Assembly: GCA_963749875.1 (NCBI GenBank)
Contig: CAVVOX010000002.1
Coordinates: 248,001 to 312,000, forward strand
DNA length: 64,000 nt
Direction: 5' to 3'
From: JAHQVI01 sp963749875
GTDB lineage: Bacteria; Pseudomonadota; Alphaproteobacteria; Rhizobiales; Rhodomicrobiaceae
The notes beneath the pieces were generated by a model, which was not told the DNA's origin, did not search any database, and saw only the letters and a program-made list of their open reading frames with translations. Each line of letters opens with the position of its first letter. Position 1 is the first letter of the stretch. Both the position numbers and the translations under genes were made by a program. Positions 18,692 to 28,133 of this stretch are shown here, piece by piece.

Positions 18692-19696
18692 CTAAAATAA
18701 TGCGTTTCTGATTCTGACAAAAATTGGCAACGCGATTACAACCAGCATGACCGGAAAGATGAAAAGTCCCAACGGGATGGTCAGCTTGACGGGCATGGCG
18801 TGCGCCCGTTCCTCCGCGCGCGATATGCGTTTGTCGCGCATCTCGTCGCTATAAACGCGCAGGGCGTCGGTCAAGCTCGTACCGAGCTGCTCACTCTGGG
18901 TCAGAAGTGCCCCAAGATTGACGACCTCGTCGACGCTTGTGCGCCGCGCCAGGCTTTCGACGGCTTCCGGCAGCGTGCCGCCCGCCCGGAGCTCAAGGCT
19001 CATCAGATAAAGATTGGCGCCGAGATAGGGATAGGTGAAGGAGATCTCGCGGCTGATCCGGTCAACCGCGGCACGCGGGCTCAGCCCGGCCTCCGCGCAG
19101 ACCAGCATCAGATCCATGAAATCGGGAAAGCCATCGCGGCATTGCCGGCGCATGGCCTTCTGCCGCTGTGTCAGGTACCGGCCCGCCAGCAGGAAACCGA
19201 TCGCACCGGCGGCCGCTGAAAGGCCGACCCGTGTCGAGAGCTGCATCTCCGTGCCGAAATAGAGCAGAAGGATGTGAATGATCAGTGGCAAGCCGGCCAG
19301 AAGACTGAGGCGAATGGCCTGGAACCAGATGACGTTATGCGGCCCGAAGAACCCGGCAGCGACCAGCTCGCGCTGCAATCTGGTTTTCTCGCTTTCCTTC
19401 TCCCGCCCTTTCCGGCCGCGTTCCACACGCCCAAGCAAAGCGGTGTTTTCCGCAAAGCTCTGGAAACGCAGCGAACGCGCGCCCGTCTCCCATTCCTGTT
19501 CGGGCGCGATGCGGGCATAGCCGACGCCGGAATCGAAGGTTGCGCGCTTGCGAATATCATTCCGGCGCTGAATGACGTCGGTCGTCGCGAGCACGAAGAA
19601 GAACATGCACATGAAGGTGAAGAAAATCGCGCCGAACAGCACGACGCTGTCGGATTGATAGGCTCCACCGGCAATGAAGTTCAGAATCGAGTGCAT
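18692..19696 (-). CDS. tadC: Tad pilus inner-membrane platform protein TadC
   Basis: 334 aa type II secretion system F-domain protein. N-terminal hydrophobic segments (residues 15-40), two central helices (about 128-185), the GspF-like cytoplasmic domain (FPDFMDLMLVCAEAGLSPRAA), and a C-terminal helix (LTIPLGLFIFPVMLVVIALPIFV). It pairs with TadB as the membrane platform on which the ATPase CpaF acts. The start overlaps the tadB stop, so translational coupling is likely. Reading frame intact. Confidence 0.92.
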   Translation of the reverse strand: MHSILNFIAGGAYQSDSVVLFGAIFFTFMCMFFFVLATTDVIQRRNDIRKRATFDSGVGYARIAPEQEWETGARSLRFQSFAENTALLGRVERGRKGREKESEKTRLQRELVAAGFFGPHNVIWFQAIRLSLLAGLPLIIHILLLYFGTEMQLSTRVGLSAAAGAIGFLLAGRYLTQRQKAMRRQCRDGFPDFMDLMLVCAEAGLSPRAAVDRISREISFTYPYLGANLYLMSLELRAGGTLPEAVESLARRTSVDEVVNLGALLTQSEQLGTSLTDALRVYSDEMRDKRISRAEERAHAMPVKLTIPLGLFIFPVMLVVIALPIFVRIRNALF

Positions 19697-20654
19697 CAGA
19701 CGCTAAATTTCACCATTCGGTACATGACAAAATTGCCAAACATCATCCACAGCAACGTCAGGCCCAGGGCCGGTTTCACGAACCACTCGTCCCACACCTG
19801 CCCGTAATAGCTGGGCGCGATAAGCCAAAGAATGCCGAACAGGGCGATTGGCAGGATGCTCAGCAACATCGCCGAGTACCGCCCCTCGGCCGAAAGCGCT
19901 CTCGCCTTCCGGCGCAGTTTGAACCGCTCGCGGATGACACGCGCCAAATTGGTCAGGATTTCCGCGAGATTGCCGCCCATCTTCGCCTGGATGGAGACGG
20001 CGAGAACCAAGAGCGACAGGTCCGCCTGGCCGACGCGCGAGCGCAGGTTGATCATGGCCGTCTCTAAGTCGAGACCATAGGTCAGCTCCCCGCCCGTAAT
20101 GCCGAATTCGCCGCCGATCGGCTGCGACATCTGCCGCCCGACCGTCGATATTGCGAACGGGATTGCATGACCGGCTCTCAGGCCGCGGACCAGAATGTCG
20201 ATCGCTTCCGGCAGCTGCTCCTCAAACTTACGCTGGCGCGATGTGCGAAGCATGCGGAGACATCTGAATGGGCAGGCCGACCCCGAAGGCTAGGGCGCCG
20301 AGAATGGAGACGATCCGCGAATCCTGAATGATCGAAAGCAGGAAATAGGCCCCGGCCGTCAAAAACGCCATTGTGAAAAGCACGCCCTGGACACCGACGG
20401 TGACGCCCGATTGCAGGATGAGCTGGTTCAGCGGAATAATGGGCAGGGAATAATGTCCCTCCGCCGAAAGGCTGCGGCCGCGGCGGATGCGTGTCAGCTC
20501 GCCCTGATTGGCGTCCGCGATGCCCAGTTCGCCCAGGCGCCGGCTGACGCTCTTGCGCTCGGTGCGCCGTGTCGAGACCAGGAGAAAGCCGGCGGTTACC
20601 GACAGGAGAACGGCGATGAAGACCAGGATCGGGAACGAGCTGGGCGGCGGTCAT
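19696..20654 (-). CDS. tadB: Tad pilus inner-membrane platform protein TadB (two frameshifts)
   Basis: Type II/IV secretion F-domain protein, about 319 residues if joined. ATG 20654 overlaps the cpaF stop (ATGA). One extra base near 20640 follows MTAAQL; the next frame reads FPILVFIAVLLSVTAGFLLV, RRLGELGIADANQGEL and a second pair of helices. Another extra base near 20265 shifts to MLRTSRQRKFEEQLPEAIDI, the GspF core (LRAGHAIPFAISTVGRQM) and the final helices. Both halves align with TadB from end to end, so these breaks may be sequence errors. Forms the pilus base with TadC. Confidence 0.87.
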
Positions 20655-22054
20655 AGCGGCTGCCCCGGATCAAAGAAATCAGACGGAAATGTAAAGCCTT
20701 TGACCTGAAGGTCCTCCATGAAGCTGGGGCGCAGGCCGGTTGCCCGGAAGTCGCCGCGGACCTGCCCGTCCATTGTAGTGCCGCTGCGGACGAATTTGAA
20801 GATTTCCTGCATTTGAATGACGTCGCGTTCGATGCCGGTGACCTCGGTCAGGCTGACGATGCGGCGGCGGCCGTCGCTGAAGCGCTGAAGCTGGACGATG
20901 AGCGTGATCGCCGAGGCGATCTGCGTACGAATGCTCATCTCGGTCATGTTGAGACCGGCCATGCCCACCATTTGCGTCAGCCGCGCAAGAGCGTCGCGAG
21001 GATTGTTGGCATGGATGGTGGTCATAGAGCCCTCATGGCCGGTATTCATGGCCTGAAGCATGTCGAAGGCTTCCTCGCCGCGCACCTCGCCGATGATGAT
21101 GCGGTCGGGGCGCATACGCAGAGCATTCTTGACCAGTTCGCGCTGCCGGATTTCTCCGCGCCCCTCGATATTGGGCGGGCGCGTCTCCAGGCGCCCGACA
21201 TGGGGCTGCTGAAGGCGAAGCTCCGCCGCGTCCTCGATGGTAATCAGCCGCTCTCTATGCGCGATCGCCGTTGACAGCGCGTTCAGAAGCGTCGTCTTGC
21301 CGCTACCGGTGCCGCCGGCAACCATGAGGGTCAGCCTCGCTCTCACGGTGGCGCTCAGCACATCGGCCATTTTCTGCGTCAGGCTGCCGACAGAGACGAG
21401 CCCTTCCAGATCGTAGGCCTGCTCGGCAAATTTACGGATCGAAACCAGCGGGCCGTCCACGGCGATCGGCCGCACGGCCACGTTGATACGCGAGCCGTCG
21501 GCCAGCCGCGCATCCACCATGGGCTGCGACTCGTCCACGCGCCGGCCTACCGCGCTGATGATCTTGTTGACGATGCGCAGCACATGCGCCTCGTCCTTGA
21601 AGCGCACCGGCACTTGTTCGAGCTGGCCAAACCGCTCGATATAGACCCTTTCATGCGTGTTGATGAGAATGTCGCTGACCGTCGGGTCCTTGAGAAGCGG
21701 CTCGATCGGGCCGAGGCCGGTCAGCTCATCCAGGACTTCGGTCGTGAAGTTCTCGAGTTCTTTGGAATTGAGAAGAATCCGCTCGGTGCGGACATATTCC
21801 CCGACGATTTCGGAGATCTGCACGCGTAGCTCTTCACGCGACATACGCTCGAGCATCGGAAGATTGAGGTCGTCGATGAGCTTGCGATGCAGCCGGACCT
21901 TGGCCTCGATCAGCTCCTGCTTAAGGAGCTTGTTGTCCTCGGTGACGAGCTCGGCGAGCCGTCGCTCCATAGGCGCGACCCGGCGCTGGCGATCCACCGC
22001 CTGCCCCAGATTGCCGAATCTCTCTCCGCCTCGCAGAAATCTTTCCGCCATCAC
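20651..22054 (-). CDS. cpaF: Tad pilus assembly/retraction ATPase CpaF (TadA)
   Basis: 467 aa secretion ATPase of the VirB11/GspE superfamily, cytosolic hexamer powering Flp pilus assembly. Walker A GGTGSGKTTLLNAL lies near residue 244, followed by the Asp box ITIEDAAELRL, Walker B RPDRIIIGEVRGEEAFD and the His box MTTIHANNPRDAL. The N-terminal domain (RMSREELRVQISEIV) is typical. GTG 22054 or the ATG directly after it starts the gene. Its stop overlaps tadB. Confidence 0.94.
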   Translation of the reverse strand: MMAERFLRGGERFGNLGQAVDRQRRVAPMERRLAELVTEDNKLLKQELIEAKVRLHRKLIDDLNLPMLERMSREELRVQISEIVGEYVRTERILLNSKELENFTTEVLDELTGLGPIEPLLKDPTVSDILINTHERVYIERFGQLEQVPVRFKDEAHVLRIVNKIISAVGRRVDESQPMVDARLADGSRINVAVRPIAVDGPLVSIRKFAEQAYDLEGLVSVGSLTQKMADVLSATVRARLTLMVAGGTGSGKTTLLNALSTAIAHRERLITIEDAAELRLQQPHVGRLETRPPNIEGRGEIRQRELVKNALRMRPDRIIIGEVRGEEAFDMLQAMNTGHEGSMTTIHANNPRDALARLTQMVGMAGLNMTEMSIRTQIASAITLIVQLQRFSDGRRRIVSLTEVTGIERDVIQMQEIFKFVRSGTTMDGQVRGDFRATGLRPSFMEDLQVKGFTFPSDFFDPGQPL

Positions 22055-22154
22055 CTATCATCCCTGAGCGATGCGCCTCGGCAATCGGCTCTTCGGCGCG
22101 TCGTCGTTCAGCAAATCGGACGGCCCGCACGCGGCCTGTCCTCGCAAATCCGGC

Positions 22155-23399
22155 TTAAGCACCGTCCCTGAGAATCCGCTCCAGCGCCTTTTCCAGCTTA
22201 TTGCCCCGGACAACCTCGGAGAGAGGCAAGCCGCGATTGATCGCCTCCTGCACGAGATCGGAACTTTCGGGGATGAAGCCGGCAAGCCAGTTGCGCAGCA
22301 ATTGTTCGGCATCGCTCTTTTTCAGGCCCGCGCCGAATAGCTTCTGGCGGTGCTTGTTGACGATCACCGAGACCTTGGGCTCGTTTATCGCCTTGGCCGA
22401 GATGGCGTCGATCACATAGCGCGCATGACGCAGGGCCGGCACCGTAAAATTCGTCACGACGAAGACGTGGTTCGATCCCCAGATCACATTGTCCATCCAG
22501 GGATACCAGTTCTTGGGCATGTCGATCACGACATAGTCGAACGACCGGGACAGAAGGCCCAGCACCGCGCCGATCAGCCCTTCGCTGACCTCGATATATT
22601 TTGCCGGAACACGCGGCGTCGCCAGCACGGACAGGCCCGAGGAATGCCTTGTGAGCATGACTTCGAGCAGCTGGCGGTCGAGCCGGCCCGGAGCATTCGC
22701 AAGCTCCTCGATGCGAAATGCGGGAGCGACATCGAGATAATCGGCGATCGCGCCGTCCTGAAAGTTGAGATCGACCAGGCAGGTGCTTTCCATCTGCTTG
22801 ATCGAGCGACCGAGGATAAAGGCCGTCTGGATGGCAAGCGTCGTATTGCCGGCGCCCCCCGCGGCCGGAAAAAAGGAATAGCAGATCGCGTCCTTGTTCC
22901 GGTTCTCGACGGCGGGCGTCCGGTTCAGCCGCTCGCAAGAGCGGTAAATGTCGGAGAACGGGCTATCCTTCGGCAGCCAGTCGTCGACTTTGATCTGAAC
23001 AAGACGGCGGACGATCTCCTGATCCAGGTAGCTCGACAGCGCGATGATGGGCGTATCGGCGTAATGGCCGCGCTTGATGCGTTCCAGCGCCGCCAGATCC
23101 TCGGGGCGAGCGTTCTTCAGATCGACAAGGAGGACGCCCGGCAGGGCTTCCATATTGAGATAGTTCTCAGCATCGGAAATGGCGCCCTTCACCGTCTTCA
23201 GGAGAAAGTGCTTTTTCTCGGTAAAGCCATCCGCAAGCAATTCCTTGAGCTCGACATCCTCGCTTATCAGGAGGATGTCCACCCGCTGATCTCCACGTAA
23301 CGCGCTTTGTCTGGTCATCTCGTCAAGACCAATCCCGGCCCCGCTCGGAGTGTTCACCAGAGACGCCGAGACAGGCCGGAATTTTTCCATAATTGCCAT
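22155..23399 (-). CDS. cpaE: Tad pilus localisation ATPase CpaE (TadZ)
   Basis: 414 aa. Residues 40-160 form a receiver-like domain (VDILLISEDVELKELL, TPIIALSSYLD), and residues 170-400 a MinD/ParA-type fold (FAYVVIDMPKNW-like segment reading SFDYVVIDMPKNW). The deviant Walker A normally KGGxGKT reads AAGGAGNTT, so the signature Lys is missing and ATPase activity may be lost, as described for many TadZ/CpaE proteins. These proteins position the pilus machine at a pole. It lies 100 bp upstream of cpaF. Confidence 0.9.
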   Translation of the reverse strand: MAIMEKFRPVSASLVNTPSGAGIGLDEMTRQSALRGDQRVDILLISEDVELKELLADGFTEKKHFLLKTVKGAISDAENYLNMEALPGVLLVDLKNARPEDLAALERIKRGHYADTPIIALSSYLDQEIVRRLVQIKVDDWLPKDSPFSDIYRSCERLNRTPAVENRNKDAICYSFFPAAGGAGNTTLAIQTAFILGRSIKQMESTCLVDLNFQDGAIADYLDVAPAFRIEELANAPGRLDRQLLEVMLTRHSSGLSVLATPRVPAKYIEVSEGLIGAVLGLLSRSFDYVVIDMPKNWYPWMDNVIWGSNHVFVVTNFTVPALRHARYVIDAISAKAINEPKVSVIVNKHRQKLFGAGLKKSDAEQLLRNWLAGFIPESSDLVQEAINRGLPLSEVVRGNKLEKALERILRDGA

Positions 23400-23468
23400 A
23401 GTGAACTCGACTCTACTCTTACGCGATTACCCTCAACATATGCTCGCAATTTTTATTATTGGCCCGTC

Positions 23469-23816
23469 TCAGTCCTTGATCTGGGCGCTGGACTGCTGGC
23501 CGGGTCCCGCCTGGCCGGAAATCTCGGTTGTGTTCAATCCATGCGGGGGGATCGATTTGTTCTGCTGATAACGCCGGACCGCGACCCGTGCGCGCTCGCC
23601 TTCGAGATTGATGTCGGTATCCCGCGCATAAGGCGGCCAGGGGTCCACGGTGTGCGTCGCCTGGTCGGTGGCGATGGCGTCGCCGGCTCCGAGCGAGATC
23701 GTATCCCGTCGCGACAGGTACTCGTCCTCATAGCAGCCCTGGAGCAAGATCGCCGGCATGGCTATGGCGGCAATGGCCAGAGCGAGTTTTGCGTGCTTCC
23801 GAATTCCCGTCATCAC
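23469..23816 (-). CDS. cpaD: Short CpaD-like pilus assembly lipoprotein
   Basis: 115 aa. Signal peptide with lipobox (AILLQGCYE, Cys near residue 28), then RRDTISLGAGDAIATDQATHTVDPWPP and a conserved-looking ERARVAVRRYQQNKS. The position between cpaC and cpaE and the lipoprotein signal match CpaD, but classical CpaD is about twice as long; Rhizobiales tad loci often have such a short form. It probably aids secretin assembly at the outer membrane. ATG 23816 overlaps the cpaC stop. Confidence 0.72.
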   Translation of the reverse strand: MMTGIRKHAKLALAIAAIAMPAILLQGCYEDEYLSRRDTISLGAGDAIATDQATHTVDPWPPYARDTDINLEGERARVAVRRYQQNKSIPPHGLNTTEISGQAGPGQQSSAQIKD

Positions 23817-25295
23817 TGGTACTCCCCCTTCCAGCTGCCAATGACGGGTTCATCATCCGTCAGGTCGATGATATGTCCGCTATAGCTGCCCGGCTTTCCG
23901 ATCTCGACTTCCTGCCGGCCCGTCAGGAAATATTCCTTGTCATTCGTCGGCAGGGTCTTATCCAGCGGACCGGCCAGCTTCTGTCCCGGCGCTCGCGGCC
24001 TGACGAGGCGCGGCGTAATGATGATGACCAGATCGGTTTCTTCCTTTTCCCAGGCCGCGCTGCGCAAGAGAGCGCCGATAATCGGCACATCGCCGATCCA
24101 CGGAAGCTGGCGGTAATTCTTAAGGTGATTGGCCTGGAGCAACCCGGCGATCGCGAAGCTTTGACCGTCGCGCAACTCGACCGTTGTGGATGCACGCCGG
24201 ACGGTCAGGCTCGGGATCTCGGTATCCAGGACTTTGATCGAGTTCGTCGGATCGAGATTGCTGACTTCCGGCTCGATCTTCAGATTGATCTGCCCGTCCG
24301 CAAGGACCGTGGGCGTGAAGGCAAGACCGACGCCGAATTTCTTAAACTCGACGCTGACTTTGTCATTATCGGCGGAGACCGGAAACGGGAACTCGCCGCC
24401 GGCAAGGAAGCTTGCGGTATCGCCGGACAGCGCAACCAGGTTCGGCTCCGCAAGGCGGCGCGCCAAGCCACGCTCTTCAAGCGCTTCGACCGCGACATCG
24501 ACCCGCGTACTATTAGAGATGATCGACCCGATCGCCGCGCCGAAGGGAGACAAATTGCCCACAAGGGTGGGGTCCGTCGCTCCCAAGAAATCATTCGAAT
24601 TCGACCCGTGCGCCGACGCCGAGCGCTTTGGCGGCTGAGCGGTCGGCTTCGATGAAGCGAACTTCCAGCAGAACCTGCTGCGGCGCGGCGACCCGCATAG
24701 CGTTCGTCACCTCGCCTTCGGAGACCTGTTTCGCCAGGGTCATGGCGTTCTGCATGGCAACGGCGTCGGGAACGACGCCCGTCAGCAGAATCTTGCCGTT
24801 CACCGACTTAACCTTTATGCCATCAAGGCCAGGCTGAGCCGAAAACCGCGACTGAAGGCTCTCCAAATCATAGGTCACCTCGACATCGACGACGCCGATC
24901 ATCTGCTTGCCATTGTCGAGCAGAGCCAGACGCGTGATGCCGACCTGCTTTCCGACGATATAGATTGTGCGATCGGTCAGGGGCACGACGTCGGCGACCT
25001 CGGCATTGCCGACCAGCGCCTCGCTGAATGGCACGCCGACGCGGACCGTTTCGGATTTGTGGAGGGTCACTTTCACTTCGATCCGGTCGTCACTCGGCCG
25101 GACGAGGTAAAGTCCCTGCTCGCTCTTGCCGACATCGCCCGCACGACTCGGCAACGCCCCTGCGACCGAAAGTGCCAGCGCGAAAAGCGCAAGGATCCCG
25201 CCCCCGAGCGCCCGACGCCAGGGCTTGCGACGCTGCAATACGCCGTCGCCCCTTCGTCCGGTTCGCCTGCCTAAAAGTCTTTGTGCCCATTGCAT
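23813..25295 (-). CDS. cpaC: Tad pilus outer-membrane secretin CpaC (RcpA) (one frameshift)
   Basis: Outer-membrane channel for the Flp pilus, about 494 residues. ATG 25295 is preceded by GGTGAGGGG, and a signal peptide follows (GGGILALFALALSVAGALPSRA). N-terminal N-domain (VGVPFSEALVGNAEVADVVP), a BON-like segment (KVKSVNGKILLTGVVPDA), then the secretin domain: ALEERGLARRLAEPNLVALSG, GGEFPFPV and the C-terminal VPIIGALLRS...DLVIIITPRLV. One extra base near 24598 (between VEF and NDFLGATDP) splits the frame. Partner of cpaB and the CpaD-like lipoprotein. Confidence 0.9.
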
Positions 25296-25351
25296 CCGAA
25301 TTCCCCTCACCCCTTTTTGCCCCCTGGCAGAGATAGAAATAGTTCCACGCA

Positions 25352-26263
25352 TTATTGCGCCGGCGCTCGCCGGCTTTTCTGAGAACTCAAAATTTCGTGC
25401 TGCCAGCTTTCATCACGTCCTTTATCGGGCGTGACTTGATAGGTCTTGCGTTCCACCGATCGCGTCACCGTGACGACCGGTCCGCCCGGCGCCGCGTGAC
25501 GGACCTTTTGCTCGGCTGTCAGAAGATCGTTGAATGAAACTGTTCCGGTATTCTGTGGTCCGCTTTTGTCTGCCAGCCGGTTCAGCGCCAGCGAGAGCTC
25601 CCCGACGCGGCCTGCCAGAATCAGTTTTTGTGCTTCCTCTGTGGAGGCCTCCAAGGTCACTGCCTTTGCCGGTGTCGGCTGCTCCTTGCGCTGCGTGACC
25701 TGATCGACCGCAAGGACGCGAATATTCTGGAGCAGCACGACCACGGATGAACTGTCTTGTGTAATATCATCCGGCTTGGCGGTCTGCTTGCCGTAAGTCA
25801 GAAACACGTCCACCCGGTCGTCCGGCTGAACGAAGCCGGCAACGCCGGCGACGTCGTTCACCCGGATGGTCACGGCTTTCATATTTTCGTTCAGCTTGGC
25901 AGCGAGCGTATTCGCCGTTGCGCCGCCAAGCAGCTTGTTCTGGAGCACCGGCTCGCCTTCGGACATCGACTGAAGCGCCGTCCGCGAGCCTTGCGGCCCG
26001 AGCATTGCCTCTTTGGACTCGAAGACGCCCTTCGGCGTAGCGTCCCCCGGCCACGAAACAAGCCTGATCGCGTCGGCGTCGAGCTTGTCACCATATTTGA
26101 GGTCGCGAGCCGCGACGACGACCGAACGCGACGGGATCACTATGGCGGCCTCCGTCGCGGTGGGCGTCTGGGAGTGGCGTACCAGCCACGTCCGAGCAAG
26201 CAGGGCGGCGGCGGTGGCGCAGACAAGCGCAGCGACCAGCATTGTAAGATGGCTCATGCGCAT
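25352..26263 (-). CDS. cpaB: Tad pilus assembly protein CpaB (RcpC)
   Basis: 303 aa periplasmic protein. N-terminal membrane segment (LTMLVAALVCATAAALLA), then the SAF domain (VVVAARDLKYGDKLDADAIRLV) and the RcpC domain with AVTIRVNDVAGVAGFVQPDD and RVDVFLTY. CpaB is thought to steer the pilin through the secretin. ATG 26263 follows GGAGG; ATG 26257 is six bases further in. It lies between flp and cpaC, 56 bp before the latter. Confidence 0.92.
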   Translation of the reverse strand: MRMSHLTMLVAALVCATAAALLARTWLVRHSQTPTATEAAIVIPSRSVVVAARDLKYGDKLDADAIRLVSWPGDATPKGVFESKEAMLGPQGSRTALQSMSEGEPVLQNKLLGGATANTLAAKLNENMKAVTIRVNDVAGVAGFVQPDDRVDVFLTYGKQTAKPDDITQDSSSVVVLLQNIRVLAVDQVTQRKEQPTPAKAVTLEASTEEAQKLILAGRVGELSLALNRLADKSGPQNTGTVSFNDLLTAEQKVRHAAPGGPVVTVTRSVERKTYQVTPDKGRDESWQHEILSSQKSRRAPAQ

Positions 26264-26321
26264 GACGCGCCTCCGCTCAACCAAACATTAGGACTTCGCC
26301 TTGGCGGCAAAGTTCGCTCTG

Positions 26322-26522
26322 CTAGCCAGAGGTATTGGTGGCCGCGCCAGTAAGCGTCGTATTGATGTTCGTGAAGATCGTGTTGAGATTGCCGCTGATA
26401 AGCCCGAGGGTGCCAACGAGTGCGGCCGTCACCAAGCCAACAATGACCGCATATTCGATCATGGAGGCACCGCGCTCCTCGCTGGCAAAGCGCTTGACAA
26501 GAGCCAAAGCTGAGATAGTCAT
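26322..26522 (-). CDS. flp: Flp/Fap-type major pilin
   Basis: 66 aa. The short basic leader ends at ASEERGASMIEYAVIVGLV, which has the Flp motif (Gly before the cleavage site, then Glu and Tyr at mature positions 5-6) and a hydrophobic assembly helix. The remainder is Asn/Thr-rich (NLNTIFTNINTTLTG). It is processed by CpaA and polymerised by CpaF/TadB/TadC. It is first in the long operon; an AT-rich leader of several hundred bases precedes it. Confidence 0.93.
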   Translation of the reverse strand: MTISALALVKRFASEERGASMIEYAVIVGLVTAALVGTLGLISGNLNTIFTNINTTLTGAATNTSG

Positions 26523-27486
26523 GGGACTTTACTCCAACTGTTAAATCGATGATTCGGTTGGGTACTTTTGGGGGGTCGAGCTTTCCTACGGTGGCGGCCC
26601 CCCAATTGCGTTCAGGCTCCAAGGCCTGCAACCCCAGCGATTTAAGAGAAAACGCTTAGGTAGTTGCAACGCCGCTTTGGTTGTCGAATGACTGCGTGGG
26701 CACGCCAAAGTTGCTTACAATTGTTTTCAACTAAAATTTCTGTGGCCTTTTAGCCTTCGGGGCCAAAGGATGGCAGTCCGGTGCCGGTCTTGTGAAAGAG
26801 GAATAAAGTGAACGATCGAACTGCTTGGTTTTCTCGGTTTTCTAACTAAAACTTAACCATCGTTCTACAGCGTCAGATATCCAAAAGCAGAACTTCCTTA
26901 TTATAAATCGATATACAGAAAATTAACTAAATGGGAGAGCGTGTCAGTCTCTCGCTCGGCAGACAAGGTGGCCGAATTATGCCTTCAATAAGGCGAATAC
27001 TGATTCGTTTTGTGGAGTGTCGAATTGGGATTGCAAGCGAAAATGTGCCAAAAACCACGGTCCGAAGCTGCTGTGTTGAAAAGGCCACAAGCGCGTTGGA
27101 AATGCGTATTGACACGGAAAGTTTTCGTAAGCGGGCAGTGTCGACCTGAAGACATAGCAAAAAAGGTTTTCACTAGCTGGTTATTTTTACTTGTTTATCT
27201 ATAAGAGAATAGAATTTGCTGCTCACGTTAACAGCTGGTGATGTGCCGACTTTGGACGAAGTTACTTGCAGCGGAACAAGCAGGGGCTCGATCAATCGGG
27301 CGGAAGCGGCTCGGCGTCATGCGCGCCGCACGCGAAAGAGCCGAATTCCAGCTTCAATTTCAGAGATTTGCATATGTGCCTCGATAACGGAGACAGGGAC
27401 GCAGCCGTGTGCGGCCCTGCGATGGGCCGATTCGTATTTTAACTAGGCGCAATCCCGAGGGGATCTGCGCCGCGCCCTCCCACCGC
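26523..27486. other. Long AT-rich intergenic region upstream of flp
   Basis: 964 bp, clearly more AT-rich than its surroundings, especially 26800-27220. The frame at 26931-27149 (72 codons, MGERVSLSLGRQ...) is open, but no domain or ribosome site supports it. The region should contain the flp promoter and possibly a leader or small RNA. A sequence near 27226-27257 recurs in modified form near 30706-30739. Confidence 0.5.
26842..26857. promoter_or_regulatory. Possible CtrA-type binding site
   Basis: CTAA, seven bases, TTAAC (26842-26857) differs by one base from the alphaproteobacterial CtrA consensus TTAA-N7-TTAA(C). CtrA controls pilin genes in Caulobacter. The site is about 320 bp upstream of the flp start, far for a core promoter element, so chance occurrence in AT-rich DNA is possible. 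Confidence 0.25.
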
Positions 27487-28131
27487 TCAGGAGCGCGCCT
27501 CGGGCGCATATTTGATCGAGCATCCGTAAGGCCGCGCAATCGGCGTCTCGACCGGCTGTCCGCTCTTGACGGCTTCAAGCGCGGCCCGAACATAGTTGGT
27601 GGCGCCTTCGATATCGGCTTTGTCAGCGGTTGGCCTGTCGTCGATTCCGCCCATGAACACCAGCGTGCCGTCGCGATCGATCACGACCATATGGGGCGTT
27701 GTGCGGGCCTTGTACGCACGGCCGATCGTGCCTTTCTCATCCAGGATCACATGGGCCGGCGATGCGTCGCGGCTGGCCGTGAGCCGGTCGGCTTCCGCAG
27801 GGGAGACATGCCCCTGACTGCCGGGGTGGGATGAAATTATGGTGAGCCAGACCACGCCATCCCTGGCAGCCTCGGCCTGGAGCTTCTGCATATTGCCGGC
27901 GCCGTAATGCTTGCGGACATAGGGGCATTGATGGTTGGTCCACTCCAGGACCACGACCTTGCCGCGCAGATCGGCGAGCGTGACTTCATTCCCTTTCGTG
28001 TCGATGGCCGTGAATGCCGGCGCGCTTTTGCCGATGTCCGGCGCCGCGGAGGCCGCAGGCGCAACAGCCGTCGCCGCCGCGGCGGAAAGGGCAGCACCCA
28101 TCGCAAGAATCGTTCTTCGAGTGACGAACAT
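27487..28131 (-). CDS. Secreted thioredoxin-fold protein (AhpC/TSA-like)
   Basis: 214 aa. N-terminal signal peptide with a twin-arginine-like start (FVTRRTILAMGAALSAAAAT). The thioredoxin-fold core begins GKSAPAFTAIDTKGNEVTLADLRGK and includes VVVLEWTNHQCPYVRKHY with a single Cys where peroxiredoxin-like proteins have their reactive one, then TPHMVVIDRDGTLVFMGGIDD. The lone-Cys arrangement fits a peroxiredoxin-like rather than a disulfide-isomerase role. ATG 28131 begins just after the stop of the DsbD-like gene, so the two form an operon and the membrane reductase may recycle this protein. Confidence 0.85.
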   Translation of the reverse strand: MFVTRRTILAMGAALSAAAATAVAPAASAAPDIGKSAPAFTAIDTKGNEVTLADLRGKVVVLEWTNHQCPYVRKHYGAGNMQKLQAEAARDGVVWLTIISSHPGSQGHVSPAEADRLTASRDASPAHVILDEKGTIGRAYKARTTPHMVVIDRDGTLVFMGGIDDRPTADKADIEGATNYVRAALEAVKSGQPVETPIARPYGCSIKYAPEARS

Positions 28132-28133
28132 CC

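Noticed and set aside
26931..27149. Small open frame of 72 codons in the AT-rich leader upstream of flp
   Set aside because: No ribosome site, no recognisable domain, and overlapping frames on the other strand are equally open.
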